DNA of 58,479 bases, taken from contig JBEKOB010000018.1 of the NCBI GenBank assembly GCA_049522195.1, positions 1-58,479 of the forward strand, in the 5' to 3' direction. Source of the stretch: UBA9647 sp049522195 (GTDB lineage Bacteria > Bacteroidota > Ignavibacteria > UBA10030). Below are positions 1 through 6,804 of this stretch, one piece after another. The translations under genes were made by a program, and so were the position numbers. Within the stretch, counting starts at the first letter, position 1, and every line of letters begins with the position of its first letter. The notes beneath the pieces were generated by a model. The model was not told the DNA's origin. It saw only the letters and a list, made by a program, of their open reading frames with translations, and searched no databases.

Positions 1-235
1 TAAACAGGTCTGTCCGTTGCGCGAGCTTGCGATCCATATGCTTCATCGGATCGAAACCTTTCACTTCACATGCGAACTTCGTGTCATAGTCAGACGCGTC
101 AAAGTATGTGATCGGAGCCGCACCACTCTTGCCTGCCAGAAGGTTCTTCCAGAATTCTTCGACAGTAAGACCGAGAGGTGTGATCGCCCCCATACCGGTG
201 ACGACGACTCTTCGCTTTGGACCTGTAAACGCCAT
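1..235 (-). CDS. fabF: 3-oxoacyl-ACP synthase II, N-terminal part (runs off the window)
   Basis: Condensing enzyme of type II fatty-acid elongation in the cytoplasm. Only the first 78 codons lie in the window. Starting from the ATG at 233-235 the protein opens MAFTGPKRRVVVTGMGAITP and continues with PLGLTVEEFWKNLLAGKSG, the typical N-terminus of KAS II; the catalytic Cys and two His lie outside. It is the last visible gene of a minus-strand fatty-acid operon and follows acpP after about 100 bp, the usual acpP-fabF order. A KAS I paralogue cannot be excluded from the N-terminus alone, but position and sequence favour FabF. Confidence 0.93.
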   Translation of the reverse strand, partial: MAFTGPKRRVVVTGMGAITPLGLTVEEFWKNLLAGKSGAAPITYFDASDYDTKFACEVKGFDPMKHMDRKLAQRTDLF

Positions 236-335
236 GGTTGTCTACCTTCGTTTCGGAGGAGCGCAGGACAGCCTGCTCACCAGGTTGCGAGAACCTGACC
301 CCGCCCCCTTGGGAGCACTACTGAGACTTAGAAAA

Positions 336-572
336 CTATGATACCTTGGACTTGAGATAGCTTACCGCGTCACCAACCGTGGAAATTTTCTCGGCATCTT
401 CGTCCGGAATCTGAACATTGAACGCCTTCTCAAATTCCATAACAAGTTCAACCGTATCGAGAGAATCCGCTCCGAGATCGTTCGTAAAGGAAGCCTCGAG
501 AGTAATTTGGGCTTCGTCAACGCCGAGCTTGGAGACAATGATTTCTTTTACCTTTTTCTCGATATCTGCCAT
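336..572 (-). CDS. acpP: Acyl carrier protein
   Basis: Carries growing acyl chains as thioesters on a 4'-phosphopantetheine arm; partner of FabD, FabG, FabH, FabF and PlsX. The 78-residue acidic protein has the attachment motif GADSLD with Ser37, followed by the acidic recognition helix (TVELVMEFE). Length is typical. A clear Shine-Dalgarno sequence (AAAGGAG) lies upstream of the ATG, one of the strongest in this operon, consistent with high expression. It sits between fabG and fabF on the minus strand. Confidence 0.98.
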   Translation of the reverse strand: MADIEKKVKEIIVSKLGVDEAQITLEASFTNDLGADSLDTVELVMEFEKAFNVQIPDEDAEKISTVGDAVSYLKSKVS

Positions 573-623
573 GGGGGTACTCCTTTCTATGGTATGATAG
601 TATTTATGGTCGTTTGAAGCGTT

Positions 624-1370
624 TTAAATAACAAGTCCTCCATCAACACACAGGACCTGGCCTGTGATGTACCTCGCGGCTGGTGAGGCAAGAAAAACGA
701 CGACACCAGCAATCTCCTCGGGCTGAGCAGTTCTCTTCATCGGTATCATGACGAGCAGCGCTTGCCGTTGCTGCGGTGTGAGTTTTTCTGTCATGCTGGT
801 CTCGACGAATCCTGGGGCGACAGCATTGACCTGAATGTTGCGAGAAGCTAGCTCTTTTGCAAGTGTTTTCGTGAGTCCAATCATTCCTGCCTTGGAGGCG
901 GAATAGTTCACCTGACCTGGGTTTCCAATCAAGCCAACGACGGAAGAAATGTTGATGATTTTCCCCTCACGTTGGCTGATCATATGCTTCGAAACTGCCC
1001 GGCAGTAGTTGAACGTTCCTTTGAGGTTGGTGTCAAGCACGAGATCCCAATCCTCTTCCGTCATCCGCATCAGAAGGTTGTCTCTTGTTATGCCGGCATT
1101 GTTCACCAAAATGTCGATTCGCTGGAATTCTTTCTTGACCTCATCCACGACAACCTGCGTTGCGGCAAAATCCCGGACGTCGGACTGGAGAGCGAGTGCT
1201 CTTACACCTTTCGCACGGATGACTGCCAACGCTTCATTTGCTGCGTTTCCCAACTCTATGTCCGAAAACGCAACGTGTGCACCTTCCGAAGCGAACGCGA
1301 GCGAAATAGCTCTCCCAATTCCTCGCGCACCACCCGTCACCAACACTATCTTATTTTCTAGCGTGCCCAT
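624..1370 (-). CDS. fabG: 3-oxoacyl-ACP reductase FabG
   Basis: NADPH-dependent reduction of 3-oxoacyl-ACP in fatty-acid elongation. 248-residue short-chain dehydrogenase: cofactor motif TGGARGIG near residues 12-19, NNAG in the middle, catalytic Ser in NISSVVG and the Tyr/Lys pair in YSASKAG, and the conserved C-terminal VDGG (ending CVDGGLVI). The normal ending distinguishes it from the neighbouring upstream paralogue, so this copy is the more likely housekeeping FabG. It lies 38 bp downstream of that paralogue and 51 bp upstream of acpP. Confidence 0.96.
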   Translation of the reverse strand: MGTLENKIVLVTGGARGIGRAISLAFASEGAHVAFSDIELGNAANEALAVIRAKGVRALALQSDVRDFAATQVVVDEVKKEFQRIDILVNNAGITRDNLLMRMTEEDWDLVLDTNLKGTFNYCRAVSKHMISQREGKIINISSVVGLIGNPGQVNYSASKAGMIGLTKTLAKELASRNIQVNAVAPGFVETSMTEKLTPQQRQALLVMIPMKRTAQPEEIAGVVVFLASPAARYITGQVLCVDGGLVI

Positions 1371-1408
1371 GATTCATTTCGCTTTCCTGTTTGTGCTGTG
1401 CTCCGCCA

Positions 1409-2146
1409 TCAGTCATATATTCCCGGCAGTACTTGCCCCGTCATGTAGTCCGATGCGGACGAAGCGAAGAACAGAACAAGTTCCGCAATCTCCTCCGGCT
1501 GTGCCATGAGCTTGATTGGAAATAACTTCGAAAGCTCGCTTGCCTGGGTTGGGTCCACTTGTTCCACCATCTCCGTCGCCACGAATCCGGGTGCGATAGC
1601 ATTAACCTGGATGTTGCGTGACGCGTACTCTTTCGCAATGGTCTTTGTTAGCCCAATCATGCCCGATTTCGCGGCCGCGTAGTTCGTTTGGCCAGGATTG
1701 CCGACGACGCCGGAAATGGAAGCCACATTTACGATCTTCCCGCGACGCTGCGAGACCATATGCCGCGACACCACCTTGCAAAAATTGAATGCACTCTTCA
1801 GATTGGTGTCGATCACCTCGTCCCAATCTTGTTCGCTCATTCGTATCAATAACCGATCTCGAGTGATCCCGGCGTTGTTCACGAGAATGTCTATCCGCCC
1901 GAACTCCTTGATCACAGCAGCCACCACTTGTTCGGTGGACCGGAGATCCTTCGCATCTGCCTGAAATGCTCTTGCTCTCACTCCCTTTGCCTGGATGGCT
2001 TTCACGGTCTCATCGGCAGCAGCAGACGCGCTCATGTAGGTGAAGGCAATATCCGCACCTTCATCAGCCATCAGGAGGGCGATTGCTTTGCCTATTCCCC
2101 GCGAGGCACCCGTGACAAGTGCTTTTCTTTCCGTCAACCAACCCAT
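1409..2146 (-). CDS. Second FabG-type short-chain reductase with abnormal C-terminus
   Basis: Tandem paralogue of the downstream fabG and clearly similar along its whole length. All catalytic elements are present: TGASRGIG at the N-terminus, NNAG, Ser in ASISG, Tyr/Lys in NYAAAKSG. The ending is odd: after MTGQVL the protein stops at PGIYD, where FabG proteins read (V)DGG and a few more residues. In the +1 frame directly after this point the DNA reads T-D-G-G but then runs on into the start of the next gene, so a small indel may have removed the normal end. It could be a sub-functional FabG or a reductase of another 3-oxoacyl substrate. Family is certain; function as main FabG is doubtful. 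Confidence 0.85.
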   Translation of the reverse strand: MGWLTERKALVTGASRGIGKAIALLMADEGADIAFTYMSASAAADETVKAIQAKGVRARAFQADAKDLRSTEQVVAAVIKEFGRIDILVNNAGITRDRLLIRMSEQDWDEVIDTNLKSAFNFCKVVSRHMVSQRRGKIVNVASISGVVGNPGQTNYAAAKSGMIGLTKTIAKEYASRNIQVNAIAPGFVATEMVEQVDPTQASELSKLFPIKLMAQPEEIAELVLFFASSASDYMTGQVLPGIYD

Positions 2147-2196
2147 GCGACTACCGATACCCTGTCTTTAATGGACCCATTCGCCCCTTGGATACC

Positions 2197-3105
2197 CTAA
2201 TTGGACATATCTGCGATTCTGTCGATGCCTCGTGTTTGGACGTCGTTCCGAATACGTTTGACGAGACCCTGCAAAACCTTGCCCGGGCCGATTTCCACAA
2301 ATTCCGATGCCCCGTCCGCGGCCATGTTCCTGATCGTTTCTTCCCAGCGCACCGGGCTGGTCAGCTGCTCATTGAGCAGGCGTCGAATTTCGTTTGCCTG
2401 CTGAACGGGTTTCGCCGTGACGTTCGCGTACACCGGGATAGATGCATCGCGGATATCCGTCATTTCAAGGGCTGATTGAAGTCCGCTCTTCGCAGATTCC
2501 ATAAGTGGTGAATGGAAGGCACCGCTGACCGGGAGTTCCTTTACCAATTTTGCGCCGCGTCCCTTCGCCAGGTCCATGGCCTTACGCACTCCCGACACCG
2601 ATCCGGAGATCACGATTTGTCCGGGAGAATTGAAATTAGCCGCCTGAACAATTCCTGCCTCCCACGCCAAGCAGCAAACTTCGCCGACAACACTCGGGTC
2701 CAAACCAACGACAGCAGCCATTGTGCCCGGCTGCTCTACTCCAGCTTGCTGCATCAACTCACCGCGGAGCCTCACGAGCCGCAAGGCATCTTCAAATGTC
2801 AACGCTCCGGCGTACACGAGGGCCGAGTATTCGCCGAGAGAATGACCGGCGGCCATCGTGCCTTGCGTACCGCGATATACCCGGGCGACAACCGTGCTAT
2901 GAAGAAAAATTGCCGGCTGCGTGTTCTTTGTCTGCTTGAGCTCTTCTTCTGGCCCCTCGAAGCAGATCTTCGTCAAGGGAAAACCGAGTATCGCGTCGGC
3001 CCGATCAAAGAGGGCTTTCGCCTGAGTGTTCTGCTCGTAGAGATCCTTTCCCATCCCCACATACTGAGAACCCTGACCCGGAAACAAGAATGCTGTCGCG
3101 CTCAT
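2197..3105 (-). CDS. fabD: Malonyl-CoA:ACP transacylase
   Basis: Loads malonyl groups from CoA onto ACP. The 302-residue protein starts MSATAFLFPGQGSQYVGMG; the nucleophile is Ser89 in GHSLGEYSAL and the catalytic His is His198 in SGAFHSP. GQGSQ near residue 10 forms part of the oxyanion region. Length is typical of stand-alone FabD. It lies 50 bp upstream of the second fabG and 13 bp downstream of fabH, so one transcript is likely. Confidence 0.97.
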   Translation of the reverse strand: MSATAFLFPGQGSQYVGMGKDLYEQNTQAKALFDRADAILGFPLTKICFEGPEEELKQTKNTQPAIFLHSTVVARVYRGTQGTMAAGHSLGEYSALVYAGALTFEDALRLVRLRGELMQQAGVEQPGTMAAVVGLDPSVVGEVCCLAWEAGIVQAANFNSPGQIVISGSVSGVRKAMDLAKGRGAKLVKELPVSGAFHSPLMESAKSGLQSALEMTDIRDASIPVYANVTAKPVQQANEIRRLLNEQLTSPVRWEETIRNMAADGASEFVEIGPGKVLQGLVKRIRNDVQTRGIDRIADMSN

Positions 3106-3118
3106 CAGGATGAACTGA

Positions 3119-4123
3119 TTATTGGTGGTTCTCGATTGACCACTTCATCAGCACCGCACCCCACGTATACCCGGCGCCAAAGCTCGCAAGGACAATATTC
3201 TGTCCCTTCCTCAATTTCCCATTAAGCCACCATTCCGACAGACAGAGCGGAATCGTCGCGGCAGTTGTATTGCCGTACCGGTCGATGTTGATCATCACCT
3301 TCTCATGGTCCAGTCCCATCCGGTCGGCAGTTGCGTCAATGATGCGGAGATTCGCCTGGTGAGGCACCAGCCACGCCACATCGTCTCCCTTGAGATTGTT
3401 CCGCTGCATAATCTCCGCAGACACATCAGCCATCCCCTTCACAGCAGCCTTGAACACCGCTTTGCCATCCTGGAAGATATAATGCATGCGCTTGTCGACA
3501 GTCTCGTGCGATGGTGGATTCAGACTTCCGCCCCCTTTCATATAGAGAAAGGCTCCGCCGGACCCGTCACAATACATGCGGCTGTCGATCAATCCATACT
3601 CCGGATCGTCCGAAGGCTCGAGGAGCACTGCGCCGCCTGCATCCCCGAACAAAATGCAGTTATTCCGATCAGTGTAGTCTGTGATACTGCTCATTTTGTC
3701 AGCGCCGACCACGAGCACTTTCGACGCTGCCCCATTTTCGATGAACTGAGCCCCGGTGACAAGCGCAAAGAGGAAACCCGAGCAGGCCCCCGAGAGATCG
3801 AACCCCCAAGCGTTGCTCGCTCCAATCTTGTCCTGGATAACACAGGCTGTTGACGGGAAGAACATGTCCGGTGTTACCGTCGCGACAATAATGAGGTCAA
3901 TCTCCGTCGCTTCGATTTTCCGGTGCGTAAGCATGTCCTGAATCGCACTGGCAGCCAGATCAGACGTTGCCCCATGCTCGAGGATCCGCCGCTCGGAAAT
4001 GCCTGTCCGCGTGCGAATCCACTCATCATTTGTATCCACCATCTTCTCGAGCTCAGCGTTGGTCAGAACCTTCGGTGGTGCGTAGTGACCGACAGCCGTG
4101 ATCGTTGCTCTTCGTTTTGCCAT
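3119..4123 (-). CDS. fabH: 3-oxoacyl-ACP synthase III
   Basis: Starts fatty-acid synthesis by condensing acyl-CoA with malonyl-ACP. 334 residues with the full KAS III triad: Cys114 in GACSGF, His255 in PHQANLR and Asn285 in DRYGNTTAAT. The GNTTAA loop and the C-terminal ASFGAGYTWG are typical. The start ATG at 4123 lies 8 bp after the plsX stop, so the two genes are probably translationally coupled. Order plsX-fabH-fabD-fabG-acpP-fabF is the classical bacterial fab cluster. Confidence 0.97.
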   Translation of the reverse strand: MAKRRATITAVGHYAPPKVLTNAELEKMVDTNDEWIRTRTGISERRILEHGATSDLAASAIQDMLTHRKIEATEIDLIIVATVTPDMFFPSTACVIQDKIGASNAWGFDLSGACSGFLFALVTGAQFIENGAASKVLVVGADKMSSITDYTDRNNCILFGDAGGAVLLEPSDDPEYGLIDSRMYCDGSGGAFLYMKGGGSLNPPSHETVDKRMHYIFQDGKAVFKAAVKGMADVSAEIMQRNNLKGDDVAWLVPHQANLRIIDATADRMGLDHEKVMINIDRYGNTTAATIPLCLSEWWLNGKLRKGQNIVLASFGAGYTWGAVLMKWSIENHQ

Positions 4124-4131
4124 GCAAATCC

Positions 4132-5172
4132 TTACTGTGCAGGTGTATGAACAGCCGCCGGCCTCAGAGCCGTTGCCATCGCCTCTTCGATGTATGTATT
4201 CAGTTGAGACTGGGCAACTTCCGCCGCCTTGATAACCATGTTTTTGATGGCCTTCGGACTGGAACTACCGTGGCCGATCAGCGAAACGCCGTTGACGCCG
4301 AGGACCGGGATACCTCCAAACTCTTCATAGTCCATATCGCGAAGCGACGCACGCAACGAACCGCGGGCCGCTCCGATGAGCAGCGTCCGAATCAGATTCC
4401 CCGATGCGTACTGTTTCAGCTTGCTCTTCAGAAATCCCGGCACACTCTCTCCAAACTTGAGCACAACATTCCCCACAAACCCATCGCAGACGACCACCTG
4501 CGCTTTTCCTTTGAGGATGTCTCTCCCCTCGACATTGCCGATGAAATTCAGATTGCTCCTTTCGAGAAGTCCGTACGCTTCCTGGACAACCTCAGTCCCT
4601 TTTGACTTCTCCTCGCCAACATTCAACAACCCCACTTTTGGGCTGTCGTACTTGAAGACCCGGCTTACGTAGATGCTTCCCATCACTCCAAATTCATACA
4701 GGTGCTGGGCCCGGCAGTCGACGTTTGTTCCGGCATCGACCACGAGGCAGACACCGGTTTCGGACGGAAAGAACGCTGCGATGGTAGGCCGGCTGACACC
4801 CTTGACCCGACCCAGGATCAGGGTCGAGGCTGAAAGAACCGCACCCGTATTGCCAACGCTTGCGAAGGCCTCAGCCTTCCCCTCTTTGTGCAGCTGCATG
4901 CCGACGGCGAGCGAAGAGTTTTTTTTCTGCTTCAGAGCCGCGGTCGGTGGGTCATTCATCGTGATGACTTCATCAGCATTAACGACCGAATAGGCAAGCC
5001 CCTCAGCGTTGTGTCGCTGGATCTCAGCGAGAATCTCCTTTTCCCTGCCGACGAAGATGACCTCAAACTCGTTCTTGCGCTGGCGGAGTGCTTCAAGCGC
5101 GCCGGCAACTTCATGCGCGGGCGCGAAATCTCCCCCCATTGCATCCAGTACAATTCTTGGTCGTTGAGCCAA
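4132..5172 (-). CDS. plsX: Phosphate acyltransferase PlsX
   Basis: Converts acyl-ACP to acyl-phosphate, the donor for PlsY in phospholipid synthesis; a peripheral membrane enzyme. The 346-residue protein begins MAQRPRIVLDAMGGDFAP, the family signature, and has the downstream VVDAGTNVDC and VVCDGFVGN blocks. It follows rpmF after 138 bp that hold a strong stem-loop, and leads directly into fabH. Confidence 0.97.
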   Translation of the reverse strand: MAQRPRIVLDAMGGDFAPAHEVAGALEALRQRKNEFEVIFVGREKEILAEIQRHNAEGLAYSVVNADEVITMNDPPTAALKQKKNSSLAVGMQLHKEGKAEAFASVGNTGAVLSASTLILGRVKGVSRPTIAAFFPSETGVCLVVDAGTNVDCRAQHLYEFGVMGSIYVSRVFKYDSPKVGLLNVGEEKSKGTEVVQEAYGLLERSNLNFIGNVEGRDILKGKAQVVVCDGFVGNVVLKFGESVPGFLKSKLKQYASGNLIRTLLIGAARGSLRASLRDMDYEEFGGIPVLGVNGVSLIGHGSSSPKAIKNMVIKAAEVAQSQLNTYIEEAMATALRPAAVHTPAQ

Positions 5173-5256
5173 CGGATTCGTGCTCTTTGTGCAGTGAACA
5201 GATTCAGTGCTTCTGGGTCTCGGTACTGATCTCTTGCAGACTGCCTCCTACAGAGG

Positions 5257-5289
5257 CAAAATCCCGCCTCGTCGATGACGAAGCGGGAT
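5257..5289 (-). terminator. Strong stem-loop between rpmF and plsX (terminator or attenuator)
   Basis: Arms at 5261-5273 and 5277-5289 (ATCCCGCCTCGTC / GACGAAGCGGGAT on the plus strand) form a 13-bp stem with a 3-nt loop. In the minus-strand RNA the one mismatch becomes a G-U wobble. Four U residues follow in the minus direction, so it could partly terminate transcription after rpmF, or act as a processing site that sets different levels for the ribosomal protein and the lipid genes. Confidence 0.55.
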
Positions 5290-5310
5290 GATCAGCTTTT
5301 CTCGAGCAGC

Positions 5311-5493
5311 TCAGGATTCTTTCGGTATGATGATCGAGCGACCGTCGTAATAGCCGCAATTCGGGCAGGCCCTGTGCTGCAATTTCTGCTCGTGGCAGTT
5401 GGGGCATTCCGCTGTCGCGGGGACCGTTGCCTTGTAGTGCGTGCGGCGTTTGCGCCCGCGTGTCTTTGAGTGGCGTCGTTTTGGATTTGGCAT
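5311..5493 (-). CDS. rpmF: Large ribosomal subunit protein bL32
   Basis: 60-residue basic ribosomal protein starting MPNPKRRHSKTRGRKRR, as bL32 does. It has a full zinc ribbon (Cys30, Cys33, Cys43, Cys46), so it is the zinc-containing (C+) form. It lies between the DUF177 gene and plsX, a linkage widespread in bacteria that ties ribosome and lipid synthesis. The start Met is followed directly by the conserved PNPK, so the start is secure. Confidence 0.97.
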   Translation of the reverse strand: MPNPKRRHSKTRGRKRRTHYKATVPATAECPNCHEQKLQHRACPNCGYYDGRSIIIPKES

Positions 5494-5529
5494 TAATCGT
5501 ACCTCTACCTAAGAAGAGACGTGTATTTT

Positions 5530-6054
5530 CTAGTTCTTTAGTTTCTCGAGCCCGGACCACCGGGAGTCGATCTCGTCTTTCCCGCAATCACACTTGGCCC
5601 GGTTCAGATTTGCACCGCATCGAGGGCACAAACCGGCACAATCATCACGGCAGAGCATCTTTGGCGGGAGCGCAAGCACGGCATACTGCCTCACGTCCTC
5701 CCCCAGATCGATGATGTTCGTGTCAGGTGTTATGACCTGAACTTCTTCACTGTCGCTCGGCGCACCATCAGAATCCGTCACGTACACGATCCCAAATCCC
5801 GACGAAATCTCACGTTCGAACTCCTCAAGGCAGCGATCGCACGTAAACACACCCCCTGTTTTGAACTCCGTCCGAACGTACAGCTGGCGACTTGTCTTTT
5901 CAAGCGTGGATTCAACGAGCACTTCTTTCGTGAACCGGGAATCCAGGCCGATTTCTTCAGGTGTTACCTGAAGAGACCGTTCGTGAGCTCCTTCCGGGAG
6001 TTTGGAGATGTTGATTCTGAGTACGCTCACCGCTTCCCCCCCAGTCTCCGGCAT
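5530..6054 (-). CDS. DUF177 (YceD-like) protein
   Basis: 174-residue protein of the YceD/DUF177 family, which almost always precedes rpmF; a role in 23S rRNA accumulation is proposed for the family. An N-terminal beta region (LRINISKLPEG) is followed by TCDRC and a Cys-rich C-terminus (CRDDCAGLCPRCGANL, then CDCG), typical of the family. The annotated ATG at 6054 lies about 88 bp after the -10 of a good promoter; an internal GTG at VLRINIS is an alternative start. First gene of the rpmF-plsX-fab operon. Confidence 0.88.
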   Translation of the reverse strand: MPETGGEAVSVLRINISKLPEGAHERSLQVTPEEIGLDSRFTKEVLVESTLEKTSRQLYVRTEFKTGGVFTCDRCLEEFEREISSGFGIVYVTDSDGAPSDSEEVQVITPDTNIIDLGEDVRQYAVLALPPKMLCRDDCAGLCPRCGANLNRAKCDCGKDEIDSRWSGLEKLKN

Positions 6055-6141
6055 CGATTGTCAAAAGAACAAAATGGCCAGATTCTGAAAATCGTCAATT
6101 TTTCGAAGGATTTGGACCGTTTTCTGCAAAAAAGCGGTAAA

Positions 6142-6170
6142 AATATAACCAGAACGCGCTCCATAGTCAA
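6142..6170 (-). promoter_or_regulatory. Sigma-70-type promoter of the DUF177-rpmF-plsX-fab operon
   Basis: On the minus strand TTGACT (plus 6165-6170) is followed after exactly 17 bp by TATATT (plus 6142-6147). It lies downstream of the terminator of the Pur-like gene and 88 bp upstream of the first operon gene. Five of six -35 bases match consensus and spacing is optimal; this is the best promoter in the window. Confidence 0.7.
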
Positions 6171-6210
6171 GCAAAAACTGGGAACGCTCCCATCAGGCAC
6201 AAATGACAAA

Positions 6211-6246
6211 CAAAAAAGCCCTCACACGGTGCGCGCTCGGGCTTTC
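6211..6246 (-). terminator. Rho-independent terminator of the Pur-like gene
   Basis: Arms AAAGCCC (6215-6221) and GGGCTTT (6239-6245) enclose a GC-rich loop. In minus-strand RNA the stem is followed by a run of six U. It lies 28 bp after the stop codon of the DUF3276 gene and separates it from the fab operon promoter. Confidence 0.8.
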
Positions 6247-6273
6247 TTGTACGTCAAAATGAAAAGGTACCAA

Positions 6274-6585
6274 TTATGCCTGCTTTTCCGCTGCCATCTC
6301 CCCATTTCCCGGTTCGGCATGCACAAGCAGCTTACCTTGGACGTAATCGACTGTTTCATCCAATGCGTCACTGAATTTTTCGAAATCTTCCTTGTAGAGG
6401 AAAATTTTGTGCTTCTCGTATTCCTCTTCTCCAACGCGCTTGCTTTCGGTAATGGTGATGTAGAAATCCTTCTCAGATTTGGTGGACTTCACATCAAAGA
6501 AATACGTGCGTTTACCGGCCCGCACCCGTTTCGTGAAGATTTCGTCTTTATACGTGTTTTCCAAGGTCGTACTACCTCCCTTCAA
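6274..6585 (-). CDS. Bacterial Pur-alpha-like nucleic-acid-binding protein (DUF3276)
   Basis: 103-residue protein of the DUF3276/Pur family found in Bacteroidota, Spirochaetes and relatives; the fold binds single-stranded nucleic acid. One PUR repeat is visible: EIFTKRVRAGKRTYFFDVK followed by a DFYITITESKR strand and the amphipathic helix around KEDFEKFSDALDETVDYV. The C-terminal tail is Ala/Glu rich. Monocistronic, with its own terminator at 6211-6246. The biological target is unknown. Confidence 0.9.
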   Translation of the reverse strand: MKGGSTTLENTYKDEIFTKRVRAGKRTYFFDVKSTKSEKDFYITITESKRVGEEEYEKHKIFLYKEDFEKFSDALDETVDYVQGKLLVHAEPGNGEMAAEKQA

Positions 6586-6804
6586 AAGAACTGCAGTTAG
6601 AGTATACTATGTACAGTCTCAAGTTCGAAACGCGAAGTACGAGCTTCCTACGTTCGCCATTCGGACTTCATCGCGTGACGGTCAATCCCACATTCCGAAT
6701 TCTGTTTCCCTCCCTCTACGTCCTTCCTACCTGCGGGCTTCTGCGTTTCGACGTTCCGCGGGACGCTGGGGAGTGCTGCAAATCCACTCGCTTCTTCCGT
6801 TTAA

